DNA of 12,300 bases from contig CAZTXD010000115.1 of assembly GCA_964617995.1 (NCBI GenBank), forward strand, positions 1 through 12,300, read 5' to 3'. The DNA is from CAZTXD01 sp964617995. Lineage in GTDB: Bacteria; Actinomycetota; Acidimicrobiia; Spongiisociales; ZC4RG35. This document shows, one piece after another, positions 1 through 6,405 of this stretch; the stretch's first letter is position 1; each line of letters opens with the position of its first letter. The notes under the pieces were generated by a model. It worked only from the letters and a program-made list of their open reading frames with translations, was not told where the DNA came from and searched no databases. The translations under genes and the position numbers were made by a program.

Positions 1-17
1 TCCTCGTCTGAGGTTGG

Positions 18-350
18 TCACCCGCCGCGGGGCTCGTTCCTTCTGCGGACGGCCTGGTCGAGGTCGCCGAGGGCGTCGTCGACCTCCAGCAGGCGTTCGG
101 CGGCCGAGAGCTGCTGCCGCTCGGCCTGGATGATGCGCTCCTGGGCCTCCAGTTCCTCCATGCGCAGCCGGTGACGGTGGGTCATGAGGGAACGGATTGC
201 CAGGGTCACGGCCATCAATGCCACGACGGCCGCCACGGTGGTCGTGAGGATGGTGTTCTCGCCTATCACGGCGAAGATGGGAATGCTGAGGGCGGCCAAA
301 GGGATCAGGATCCAGATGTTGTCGCCCAGCCCGTCACGCTTCTCGGACAT
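18..350 (-). CDS. Small two-helix membrane protein with cytoplasmic coiled coil
   Basis: The 110-residue protein has two hydrophobic segments, about residues 12-30 and 34-54. A basic stretch (RSLMTHRHRLR) follows, then a charged, heptad-like helix at about 59-103 rich in E, R, Q and L. I do not recognise the family; small envelope proteins of this build are common and mostly uncharacterised. By the positive-inside rule the basic, coiled-coil tail is probably cytoplasmic. On the minus strand TCCTGAGGAG touches the ATG with almost no spacer, which is unusual, but no other in-frame start lies nearby. It is downstream of the secreted SLH-like gene and separated from it by a strong hairpin, so it is probably transcribed independently. 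Function unknown. Confidence 0.7.
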   Translation of the reverse strand: MSEKRDGLGDNIWILIPLAALSIPIFAVIGENTILTTTVAAVVALMAVTLAIRSLMTHRHRLRMEELEAQERIIQAERQQLSAAERLLEVDDALGDLDQAVRRRNEPRGG

Positions 351-363
351 CTCCTCAGGATAG

Positions 364-400
364 AGGAAGGGCTCCCGGCCAGGCGCCGGGAGCCCTTCCT
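364..400. terminator. 16-bp-stem hairpin, probable (bidirectional) terminator
   Basis: Arms 364-379 and 385-400 are perfectly complementary over 16 bp, around a 5-nt loop (CAGGC). TTTT (400-403) follows on the plus strand. On the minus strand the hairpin is preceded by AAAA and followed by CTCTATCC. It lies 20 nt after the end of the SLH-like gene and 14 nt before the small membrane protein, so it most likely ends the former's transcript. The better T-run faces the plus strand. Confidence 0.75.
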
Positions 401-419
401 TTTCGGTAGCCGGTACTGG

Positions 420-1031
420 TCAGGCAGTGCCGCAGATGGCGTGAGGAGTCACGTCGATGTCTTCTACGCCCGTGCTGTCGATACTCATCGTGGCGGTGTC
501 ACCTTCGAGAGTCACCGTCACTGTGAGGTCCTCGTTGAGCGGGGTGATTCCTCCTGCCAGGGCAACCTGTCCCTCGGGGCATGTGGCCGTGGCTTCTGTC
601 CCGACTGCCGCGGCCTCCACTGTCACCGGGTCGCCCATCACGGCAGTGAGGCCGCCGTCGGCGACGAGCCTGTCGGCGCACTGCCAGGCGGCACCGTCGA
701 ACTCGGCGATCTGACCCTCTTCGCAGTCCTCGGGCACCAGGCGGGCCTCGATGGTCCCCCGCAGATACGTGTCGTAGCGGTGGAAGAAGGCGGCCTCCTG
801 CTGCCTGGTGAGGAAGTCGGTGGGGCAGAACTCGGTGTTGTCCGGCGGGTTACATCCCCGGGTCACGTCGGCATCCTGCATCCACTGGATGTCGTCGTGG
901 AAGATATTCGAGTCGGGTACGTCCTCGAATCCCCCCTCGTGGGATGCGAACGCCAGCGTCGCCGGCACTGCTGCCAGTGCCACGGCGATTCCGATGACCC
1001 AGATCCTGCGCCGTGATCTCTCCCGGCTCAT
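420..1031 (-). CDS. Secreted protein with a single S-layer-homology-like domain
   Basis: The protein has 203 residues. An arginine-rich n-region (RERSRRR) and a hydrophobic stretch at about 10-29 form a Sec signal peptide, cleaved near AFAS/HEGG. Residues 35-90 resemble the SLH-like domain common in envelope proteins of Acidimicrobiia-type actinobacteria: FEDVPDSNIFHDDIQW, then DVTRGC, then a TRQQEAAFFHRY segment. The rest is a small Cys-containing domain with GQIAEFDGAAWQCAD near 106-120 and a beta-rich tail. Six cysteines (60, 69, 103, 118, 151, 200) would suit disulfides outside the cell. I chose ATG 1031 over the in-frame ATG at 1073 because AAAGGAG lies 5 nt upstream of 1031 and the longer start falls inside a hairpin. 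It is probably cell-wall-associated; its partner is unknown. Confidence 0.8.
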   Translation of the reverse strand: MSRERSRRRIWVIGIAVALAAVPATLAFASHEGGFEDVPDSNIFHDDIQWMQDADVTRGCNPPDNTEFCPTDFLTRQQEAAFFHRYDTYLRGTIEARLVPEDCEEGQIAEFDGAAWQCADRLVADGGLTAVMGDPVTVEAAAVGTEATATCPEGQVALAGGITPLNEDLTVTVTLEGDTATMSIDSTGVEDIDVTPHAICGTA

Positions 1032-1043
1032 GACCTCTCCTTT
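1032..1043 (-). promoter_or_regulatory. Shine-Dalgarno of the SLH-like gene
   Basis: The minus strand reads AAAGGAG followed by AGGTC and then ATG (1031). This well-placed site decides the start. The 5' A residues of the site (1041-1043) also belong to a small hairpin, TTTCG-caac-CGAAA (1041-1054), so it may be partly hidden. Confidence 0.7.
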
Positions 1044-1054
1044 CGGTTGCGAAA

Positions 1055-1076
1055 CGGGTGGCCGTTCGGCCACCCG
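1055..1076 (-). terminator. Hairpin between the SBP gene and the SLH-like gene
   Basis: The perfect 9-bp arms CGGGTGGCC and GGCCACCCG enclose a 4-nt loop, and TTTC follows on the minus strand. It lies about 50 nt after the ABC operon's last stop and only 24 nt before the SLH-like start codon. It is either the operon's terminator or a leader hairpin of the next gene. Confidence 0.5.
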
Positions 1077-1128
1077 CCGGTAACCACTACCCCCGATCCA
1101 GGCGCCTCAAACCTGGCTCACAGGCGGG

Positions 1129-2112
1129 TCACCCGGCCGGGAGGAACGCCGTGGTGAATGCTTCGTTCACGTCGATCGACGAAGACAGGGCCCCGTAGCG
1201 CAGCAGGAGGTCGTGAAGCGACTGCCACTGCTCTTCGGTTTGCCAGCCCAGCCCGTGCCGGTCGGTCACGGGGCTGCGGGCGTCGACGAGTTCGGTGTCG
1301 AGGATGAATCGCTGATGGTCGGCGTCTCCGCCTTCGCCTACGTGTGCCATGACGATGTCGATTGCCTCGGAGGGCCGGTCCTCCGCATATTCGATGCCCC
1401 GGATGACCGCGTCCATGAAGGCGCCCAGTGTCTCCGGCTCGGTGGTCACCGTGGACTCGGTCGCCACGTAGGTGAGACCAAGGGTCGGGATCCCGTAGTC
1501 GGCCGCCTCCCACATCTTGAGCGCGAATCCCAGGCTCGCGAGCGTGTCGGGTTCGTTCGACTTGAACACGGGATAGACGTCGACCTGCCCCTCGGTGAGG
1601 ACCCGTGGGTCGAAACCCACGTTGACCAGATCGACCTGCCCCCGATCGACACCGACGGCATCGAGAATGGCGAAAAGGTCGGGAGGGGGCGTCCCCTTGA
1701 AGCCAACCGTCCGTCCTACCCAATCGACGGGGCTCTCGATGCCGCTTCCCTCCAGGGCCACGAATGCCTGCTGGCCCTTCTGCCCGATGAGCCCGATGGA
1801 CACGAGCGGAAGTCCCGGATCGGCGCGGCGCTCCAGGAGGACTGCGGCGTCCTGGGTGGTGACGTCGATATCACCGGCCGCCAGGAGCTGCAGATGCTCG
1901 CCGCCACCGCCGGAGTGCTGGATCGTCACGTCGAGGCCGACATCGGCGAAATAGCCCAGGCTGTCGGCCACGTAGACGCCGACGAACGGCAGGTTGGCCT
2001 GGGGAGCGAACCCGGCCATGAACGTGACCGGGGTCAACCCGGTGGGCGGGGCGGCGTTGCCGCCGCAGGCGATGACGAGAGTGAGCAACAGAGGGGGGAG
2101 GAGCCTGCGCAT
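1129..2112 (-). CDS. ABC transporter substrate-binding lipoprotein, NMT1/THI5-like (SsuA/ThiY/RibY type)
   Basis: The 327-residue protein has a short lipoprotein signal peptide. The lipobox VIAC places the lipidated cysteine at 16. Typical features of the NMT1/THI5-like fold follow: LPFVGVYVADSLGYFADVGLDV at about 41-62, a ligand-loop region GGGGEHLQLLAAGDIDV at 68-84, and later VGFKG, NVGFDPRVLTEGQVDVYPVF and LGLTYVATEST. Such proteins deliver hydroxymethylpyrimidine-type thiamine precursors, riboflavin, nitrate, sulfonates or taurine. The eukaryotic THI5 cysteine cluster is absent, as expected for a bacterial carrier. It is the last gene of the operon, 6 nt after the permease stop, with no strong ribosome-binding site, so translation is probably coupled. 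The substrate cannot be fixed from sequence alone. Confidence 0.88.
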   Translation of the reverse strand: MRRLLPPLLLTLVIACGGNAAPPTGLTPVTFMAGFAPQANLPFVGVYVADSLGYFADVGLDVTIQHSGGGGEHLQLLAAGDIDVTTQDAAVLLERRADPGLPLVSIGLIGQKGQQAFVALEGSGIESPVDWVGRTVGFKGTPPPDLFAILDAVGVDRGQVDLVNVGFDPRVLTEGQVDVYPVFKSNEPDTLASLGFALKMWEAADYGIPTLGLTYVATESTVTTEPETLGAFMDAVIRGIEYAEDRPSEAIDIVMAHVGEGGDADHQRFILDTELVDARSPVTDRHGLGWQTEEQWQSLHDLLLRYGALSSSIDVNEAFTTAFLPAG

Positions 2113-2118
2113 CCGGGT

Positions 2119-2856
2119 TCAGGTCCAGTGGATGGTGCGCTGCTCGACCGCGACTATGAGTCGGTAGACGCCGGCACTGAGGATCGTGAGCACCGCGACG
2201 GCGGCGAACAGAGAAGGCATGTCGAGGTTCGTGTAGGCGAGGTACATGGCGCGCCCCAGACCGGACGAGGCACCCATCCATTCGGCCACTACGGCACCGA
2301 TCAAGGCGAGCGGGCCGGCCACCTTCAGGGCGGCGAACAGGAACGGTCTTGCCGACGGCCAACGAGCTTGGGTGAAGAACTGGCGCGGCGGGGCATCGAC
2401 GGAGCGGAACCAGTCGGCGATGGCCGGGTCGACCGCCCGGAAGCCTTCCAGAGAGTTGATCAGGACCGGGAAGAAGGTCAATAGCGCCGTCACCACCACC
2501 TTCGGCCCGGGTCCCAGACCCATCCAGATGGTGAGGATGGGAGCAACGGCGATTATCGGTGTCGACTTGATCAACAACGCCAGCGACATGACGCCATGCT
2601 CGAGATTGCTCCAGAACGTGACGGTGGCGGCCATTGCCAGACCCACGGCGCCTCCCAGCAGCAGGCCGGCCAGCGCCTCGCCCAGAGTCACACCGGCTGC
2701 GGACAGCAGCGACCCCGCCTCGCCGAAGAGGGCGGCCACCACATCGGTGGGGGCGGGAACCAGGTAGATGGGAGTGCCCGTTGTCCAGACGGCCATCTGC
2801 CACGTCCCGAGGGCGACCGCCACCAGAGCCCACCCGGCCGGCGACCAGCGTCTCAT
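2119..2856 (-). CDS. ABC transporter permease (SsuC/ThiX/TauC-like, BPD-type)
   Basis: The 245-residue protein has about six hydrophobic helices. The EAA cytoplasmic loop that contacts the ATPase is clear at about 138-180: EGFRAVDPAIADWFRSVDA, then a PSARPFLFAALKVAGPLALIGAVVAEWMGA region. This matches the nitrate/sulfonate/thiamine-precursor permease group in length (about 245-260) and motif. I chose ATG 2856 because it overlaps the ATPase stop as ATGA (2853-2856), the same coupling as at the previous junction. A longer in-frame extension upstream only reads the ATPase gene in another frame and is rich in R, P and G. It would form a homodimeric channel for the downstream lipoprotein's substrate. 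Confidence 0.9.
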   Translation of the reverse strand: MRRWSPAGWALVAVALGTWQMAVWTTGTPIYLVPAPTDVVAALFGEAGSLLSAAGVTLGEALAGLLLGGAVGLAMAATVTFWSNLEHGVMSLALLIKSTPIIAVAPILTIWMGLGPGPKVVVTALLTFFPVLINSLEGFRAVDPAIADWFRSVDAPPRQFFTQARWPSARPFLFAALKVAGPLALIGAVVAEWMGASSGLGRAMYLAYTNLDMPSLFAAVAVLTILSAGVYRLIVAVEQRTIHWT

Positions 2857-3617
2857 TTCGCCACCTGGGGCCGGCGGACGTCGCGGAGGAGAGAGCGAGC
2901 CGCCCGGACGAGGTCCTGGAAGGAGGTAGAGGTGACATCGCGGGGACGGGGGAGATCGATCTCGATGCGCCCGGCGACCGTTCCGGGACCGGGGCTCAGG
3001 AGGACCACCTGGTCGGCCATCTCGATCGCCTCGGGGATGTGGTGGGTGACCCACACCACGGTGGTCCCCACCTCGTTCCAGATGTCGAGCAGGTCTCCGG
3101 CCAGGACCTCCCGGGTGAGTTCGTCGAGTGCGGCGAAAGGCTCGTCCATCAGCCACACGGGAGCGCCGATCGCCAGGGTCCTAGCGAGGGCGGCGCGTTG
3201 CTGCATACCCCCTGAGAGCTGGTTCGGGTAGGCATCGCCCGACTTTTCCAGCCCCACCATCTCCAGGAGCTCGGAAGTGTTCGGCATCCTCCGTCCCGGT
3301 TGCGGGTTGATGGTCTGAGCCAGGGCCACGTTGTCGCTCACGGATCTCCAGGGCAGCAACGCCGGCCGCTGGGCCATCCAGCCCACCTCTTTGCGGCGGC
3401 GCAGCTCCTGGGGGCTCCGGCCGAACACTGTCACCGTCCCCACACTCGGCTCGATCAGGCCGCCGATGATCCGGAGCAACGTCGACTTTCCCGAACCGGA
3501 CGCTCCCACCACCGCGGTGAAGGAGCTCTCCGGCGCCGACAGGTCGACGTCGAGGAGGGCGGGAGTGGGTGGCTCTCCGTACGACTTGGAGACGGCGAAG
3601 ACCTCCAGAGCGTTCAT
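2853..3617 (-). CDS. ABC transporter ATP-binding protein (SsuB/TauB/ThiZ-like)
   Basis: The 254-residue ATPase is complete. Walker A is GASGSGKST (38-46), the Q-loop includes Q83 followed by PALLPWRSVSDNV, the signature is LSGGMQQR (134-141), Walker B is VWLMDEPFAALDE (154-166), and the H-loop has H192/H193. PWRSVxxNV after the Q-loop is typical of the nitrate/sulfonate/taurine/thiamine-precursor subfamily. ATG 3617 overlaps the upstream regulator's stop (ATGA, 3614-3617). A longer start at 3698 would lie inside the regulator gene and add 27 low-complexity residues, so I rejected it. It powers the permease encoded next. Confidence 0.92.
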   Translation of the reverse strand: MNALEVFAVSKSYGEPPTPALLDVDLSAPESSFTAVVGASGSGKSTLLRIIGGLIEPSVGTVTVFGRSPQELRRRKEVGWMAQRPALLPWRSVSDNVALAQTINPQPGRRMPNTSELLEMVGLEKSGDAYPNQLSGGMQQRAALARTLAIGAPVWLMDEPFAALDELTREVLAGDLLDIWNEVGTTVVWVTHHIPEAIEMADQVVLLSPGPGTVAGRIEIDLPRPRDVTSTSFQDLVRAARSLLRDVRRPQVAK

Positions 3618-4786
3618 GAGGCCGCGGTGTCCATCGACAACGGTCCCAGGCCCTGGCGACCGTGAACGCGCTCGGGCACGATCCGTACAGCCGACCACCC
3701 TTCCACGTCGCTCAGTTCCGACTGGAGCTCGGCTCCCTTCCCCAGGTACCGGATTGCCAGGCGACGCCGCAACCCGGCCAGACCTCCCGGCACCTCCCCG
3801 TCGGGAACCTCGGACGCCTCACCCGACAGGAACACCCGACGCAGAGGGGGCCAGGGCTCGTCCAGGGTCACCGACACCTCGGGGTTGTCGGCGACGTGGG
3901 ACCGCCACGACGATCCGGGAGAAGCCGCCAGCCAGATCGCCTCTCCATCCCACTCGTACCAGAGAGGAACGACGTGGGGAGTGCCGTCGGAGCGAACACA
4001 GGCGAGCTGAGCACCCCACAGACCCGCGAGGAAATCGTCGAGTTCGGTGTCGTCGAGCTCCCGGCTGGGGCCGACCGGCTCGGCGACGGCCCACCCGTAG
4101 GGCTGGTACACGGCGGCTCCGAGACGGTGAGAGAGACGAGCCGCCAATCGTCGCAGTCGGTGGACATGATCGCCCATCGCGCCCTGCCTGCGGCGCTGGG
4201 CCGGAACACCGAGAAGCAAGGCCGCCGTCGGCTGGACACCGTCCCGGCACACCGGGGCGGCGATCTCGCTGATCTCCGTGTTCCGGGTGGAAGCGACACC
4301 CTGGCGGCGGATCAATGCCAGCTCGGCCTGATCGCCGGATCCGGCGGCGGAGAAGAGCTGAGCGTCGGCGGAGCCTGGCGGTCGGGTCGAACCGACACGG
4401 TAGGCGACCCGCACCGGCCGGTCCGTCTGGGTCTCGGCCACGACGATGGTTCCTCCATGATGGGGCCAGGTGAGGGCGACGGTCTCGTCGAACGCTCCCG
4501 AAGCCACCTCATCGGTGAAGCCTCCGATGAGGGCCTCCATGTCCCGGGGACGATCGGGCACGAGGCGCCACAACGCCGGTCCCAGCCGGTGACGCCCGTC
4601 TTCGGACACCACATAGTCATGGGTCTTGAGCGTGTTGAGGAGGGCATACAGGCCACTTCGGGATCCCTCCACCTCCTGCAGCAGTTCGGCAGTGGTGAGC
4701 CCGGCAGGTTCGATGGCGAGGGATTCGAGGACACGGAGGGTCCTCTGGGCAGCCGGGACATGCTGGGAGTAGTCGCCGAGCGTCAT
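3614..4786 (-). CDS. IclR-type transcription regulator fused to an FMN-binding split-barrel (PNPOx-like) domain
   Basis: The 390-residue protein has three parts. Residues about 10-75 are an IclR winged helix (AAQRTLRVLESLA, then LTTAELLQEVEGSRSGLYALL and NTLKTHDYVV.EDGRHRLGPALWRL). Residues about 82-228 resemble a divergent IclR effector-binding domain, with ISEIAAPV at 172-179. Residues about 245-375 are a pyridoxamine-phosphate-oxidase-like FMN-binding split barrel: LAGLWGAQLACVRSDGTPHVVPLWYEWDGEAIWLA, then S-x-W-R-S-H-V-ADNPEVSVTLD and FLSGEASEV. IclR proteins are normally about 250 residues, so the C-terminal barrel is an added domain. The fusion is one uninterrupted frame. It opens the ABC operon and has a palindrome in its promoter region, suggesting autoregulation. 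The bound cofactor (FMN, F420 or another) is not known. Confidence 0.82.
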   Translation of the reverse strand: MTLGDYSQHVPAAQRTLRVLESLAIEPAGLTTAELLQEVEGSRSGLYALLNTLKTHDYVVSEDGRHRLGPALWRLVPDRPRDMEALIGGFTDEVASGAFDETVALTWPHHGGTIVVAETQTDRPVRVAYRVGSTRPPGSADAQLFSAAGSGDQAELALIRRQGVASTRNTEISEIAAPVCRDGVQPTAALLLGVPAQRRRQGAMGDHVHRLRRLAARLSHRLGAAVYQPYGWAVAEPVGPSRELDDTELDDFLAGLWGAQLACVRSDGTPHVVPLWYEWDGEAIWLAASPGSSWRSHVADNPEVSVTLDEPWPPLRRVFLSGEASEVPDGEVPGGLAGLRRRLAIRYLGKGAELQSELSDVEGWSAVRIVPERVHGRQGLGPLSMDTAAS

Positions 4787-4795
4787 AGAGCGAGC

Positions 4796-4801
4796 ATCTT
4801 A
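4796..4801 (-). promoter_or_regulatory. -10 box for the regulator/ABC operon, leaderless start
   Basis: TAAGAT on the minus strand ends 9 nt before ATG 4786, and there is no Shine-Dalgarno between them. This is the arrangement of actinobacterial leaderless transcripts. No convincing -35 is visible at the usual spacing. Confidence 0.45.
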
Positions 4802-4829
4802 GCCAGGGCATCCAGTATGAGAGAAAGGA

Positions 4830-4845
4830 GTCCAGCCTGCTGGAC
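4830..4845. promoter_or_regulatory. 16-bp inverted repeat, candidate IclR-type operator
   Basis: GTCCAGC-CT-GCTGGAC has perfect 7-bp arms and a 2-nt centre. It sits 43 nt upstream of the regulator's ATG and just upstream of its -10 box, within the 118-bp divergent gap to the MscS gene. An 8-bp palindrome CTGGCCAG (4862-4869) and a TCCAG half-site (4811-4815) lie close by. Size and position fit an IclR-family operator; which protein binds is inference. Confidence 0.5.
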
Positions 4846-4889
4846 ACCACGAGAGGCTCGACTGGCCAGGTCGGAGACGAATCAGCCAC

Positions 4890-4895
4890 TAGCCT
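4890..4895 (+). promoter_or_regulatory. -10 box for the MscS gene, leaderless start
   Basis: TAGCCT is followed by 9 nt and then ATG 4905. No Shine-Dalgarno is present. The spacing is identical to that of the divergent operon's -10 box, which supports a leaderless mRNA. Confidence 0.4.
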
Positions 4896-4904
4896 CCGCC
4901 CGGC

Positions 4905-5990
4905 ATGCTCCAAGCCCAGACCACGACTACCACGGTTCCCATTACGACCGACGGAGCCCGTCCATTGACGGATTTCCTCGTCGAGTTGTTCGGCCTGCAG
5001 GAGGGATCGCTCACGGCCGGCGTCCTCGGCTCGATCATCGAGCCGTTGCTCCAGGTGCTCCTGATCGTGGTCCTGGCCTGGACGGCGGTGCGGCTCGCCC
5101 GCCGATTGGTGCGGAGAACGGTGCAACGACTGAAGCAGCGTCCCGGGGCCGGCCCCCTGGGGATGGGGTTCGGCGACGCGGCACCCCCCTCGACCCGCCG
5201 GTCGCAACGGCTCGATGCCCTGGGCACCGTGGTGGCCAGCGCCATCGGCGTCATTGTCTGGGCCGTGGCCATCATGACGATCCTCGGCTCGACGTTCGGC
5301 CTGAACGTCGGCCCGTTGCTGGCGGGAGCGGGGGTCGTCGGCTTGGCTTTCGGATTCGGGGCCCAGGACCTGGTCAAGGATGTCCTGTCGGGCATGTTCA
5401 TGCTCGCCGAGGACCAATACGGGGTGGGGGATGTGGTCGACGTAGGCGAGGCGATAGGCGTGGTCGAAGGTCTCGGTCTACGATCCACCCGCCTGCGGGA
5501 CGTGACGGGAACCCTATGGCATGTTCCCAACGGTGAGATCCGACGGGTGGGGAACATGAGCCAGGAATGGTCCCGGGCGCTTCTCGACGTCGGGGTCGCC
5601 TACGGGTCCGACGTCGACCAGGCGGCCGAAGTGATCAAGGGTGTCGCCGACGTCATGGCCACCGAAGAGACCTATGCCGACCTGTTCCTCGCCGATCCCG
5701 AGATCTGGGGGGTCGAGGCACTTTCGGCAGACTCGGTGGTCATCCGCCTGGTCGTCAAGACGCGTCCCGGTGAGCAGTGGGCCATAACGCGGGAGCTGCG
5801 CCGGCGGATCAAATTTGCCCTCGACGATGCCTCCATCGAGATCCCCTTTCCCCAGCGCACCGTGTGGGTACGCAGGGGGTCGGAGCCGCCGCCCGAGCCG
5901 TCGCACCGCGATCCCTCCGAGCCGTCGGCGGCGACCGGAAAGGCGGCCGCCGAGGAAGGAGCGTCGGCCACCGCCGAGGAAACCGACTAG
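4905..5990 (+). CDS. MscS-family mechanosensitive ion channel
   Basis: The 361-residue protein has a polar, T-rich N-terminus. Three hydrophobic helices lie at about 44-62, 108-128 and 136-166. The pore helix and upper beta domain carry the family hallmark: GPLLAGAGVVGLAFGFGAQDLVKD, then SGMFMLAEDQYGVGDVVDV. The cytoplasmic vestibule follows (LRSTRLRDVTGTLWHVPNGEI, then a C-terminal alpha/beta domain ending IEIPFPQRTVWV). The last 45 residues are a P/E/A-rich, probably disordered tail. MscS channels open under membrane tension to release solutes during osmotic downshock; this one sits in the minimal three-helix class. It ends 4 nt before the stop of the convergent VOC gene. Related proteins can be ligand-gated, so the exact stimulus is uncertain. 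Confidence 0.92.
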   Translation: MLQAQTTTTTVPITTDGARPLTDFLVELFGLQEGSLTAGVLGSIIEPLLQVLLIVVLAWTAVRLARRLVRRTVQRLKQRPGAGPLGMGFGDAAPPSTRRSQRLDALGTVVASAIGVIVWAVAIMTILGSTFGLNVGPLLAGAGVVGLAFGFGAQDLVKDVLSGMFMLAEDQYGVGDVVDVGEAIGVVEGLGLRSTRLRDVTGTLWHVPNGEIRRVGNMSQEWSRALLDVGVAYGSDVDQAAEVIKGVADVMATEETYADLFLADPEIWGVEALSADSVVIRLVVKTRPGEQWAITRELRRRIKFALDDASIEIPFPQRTVWVRRGSEPPPEPSHRDPSEPSAATGKAAAEEGASATAEETD

Positions 5991-5994
5991 GGCG

Positions 5995-6384
5995 TCAGCT
6001 CAGCGGAGCGAACAGGTCGACGGCGTTGCCGTCCGGGTCGAGCACGGTGGCGTAGCGCTGACCCCAGAAAGCATCGAACGGGGCCAGGTGGCCGTGGCCG
6101 CCGGCGGCGACCATGTCGGCATAGAGCCGATCGACGTCGTCGGCGCCGTCACAGAGGAAAGCCAGGGCGGTGCGGTGATCGCCCCGTTCCGGAGGTGTCC
6201 AGTCCGAGAACGACCGCACGTTCTCTTCGGTGTCGAGCATGATCCGCAGTCCTCCGGGACCGCTCGCCTCGGCGTGGGCTTCGCCGTCCGCTCCGTCGGG
6301 GAACTCCAGGCCCAGCCGCCGGTAGAACGAGATCGCCCGTCCCATGTCGGAGACGATCAGCCCGATGGCGTCGAGTCTGGGCAT
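5995..6384 (-). CDS. VOC (glyoxalase/bleomycin-resistance fold) protein
   Basis: The 129-residue protein has the two-module betaalphabetabetabeta pattern of the vicinal-oxygen-chelate superfamily. It opens with IGLIVSDMGRAISFYRRLGLEF (7-28), has a second helix DDVDRLYADMVAAGG (82-96), and ends WGQRYATVLDPDGNAVDLFAPL (107-128). The usual metal-binding His at the start of strand 1 is replaced by Gly, and the final Glu position is Asp or absent, so it may bind ligands without being a metal enzyme. PhnB-like and drug-binding members look similar. It lies 21 nt after the upstream membrane-protein gene on the same strand but has its own -10 box. Substrate unknown. Confidence 0.85.
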   Translation of the reverse strand: MPRLDAIGLIVSDMGRAISFYRRLGLEFPDGADGEAHAEASGPGGLRIMLDTEENVRSFSDWTPPERGDHRTALAFLCDGADDVDRLYADMVAAGGHGHLAPFDAFWGQRYATVLDPDGNAVDLFAPLS

Positions 6385-6390
6385 GAGATG

Positions 6391-6396
6391 AATATA
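6391..6396 (-). promoter_or_regulatory. -10 box for the VOC gene, leaderless start
   Basis: TATATT on the minus strand is followed by only 6 nt (CATCTC) and then ATG 6384. A GGAG further upstream is too distant to act as a ribosome-binding site. This suggests a leaderless transcript separate from the upstream gene. Confidence 0.5.
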
Positions 6397-6405
6397 GCTC
6401 CGGCC

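Noticed and set aside
171..1016. Long plus-strand open frame opposite the small membrane protein and SLH-like gene
   Set aside because: It is antisense to two genes with signal peptide, membrane helices or domain motifs; its own translation is G/H/R-rich with no recognisable domain.
1213..2484. Long plus-strand open frame (423 codons) opposite the SBP and permease genes
   Set aside because: The opposite strand encodes clear ABC-transporter motifs; the long frame is a by-product of high GC at third codon positions.
4787..4904. TPP or FMN riboswitch ahead of the transporter operon
   Set aside because: The gap is only 118 bp, is shared with a divergent gene, and shows none of the conserved riboswitch core sequences; the start looks leaderless.
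3662..5536. Plus-strand open frame of 624 codons across the regulator and MscS genes
   Set aside because: It spans a divergent promoter region and is antisense to one real gene and out of frame with another; its composition is low-complexity.
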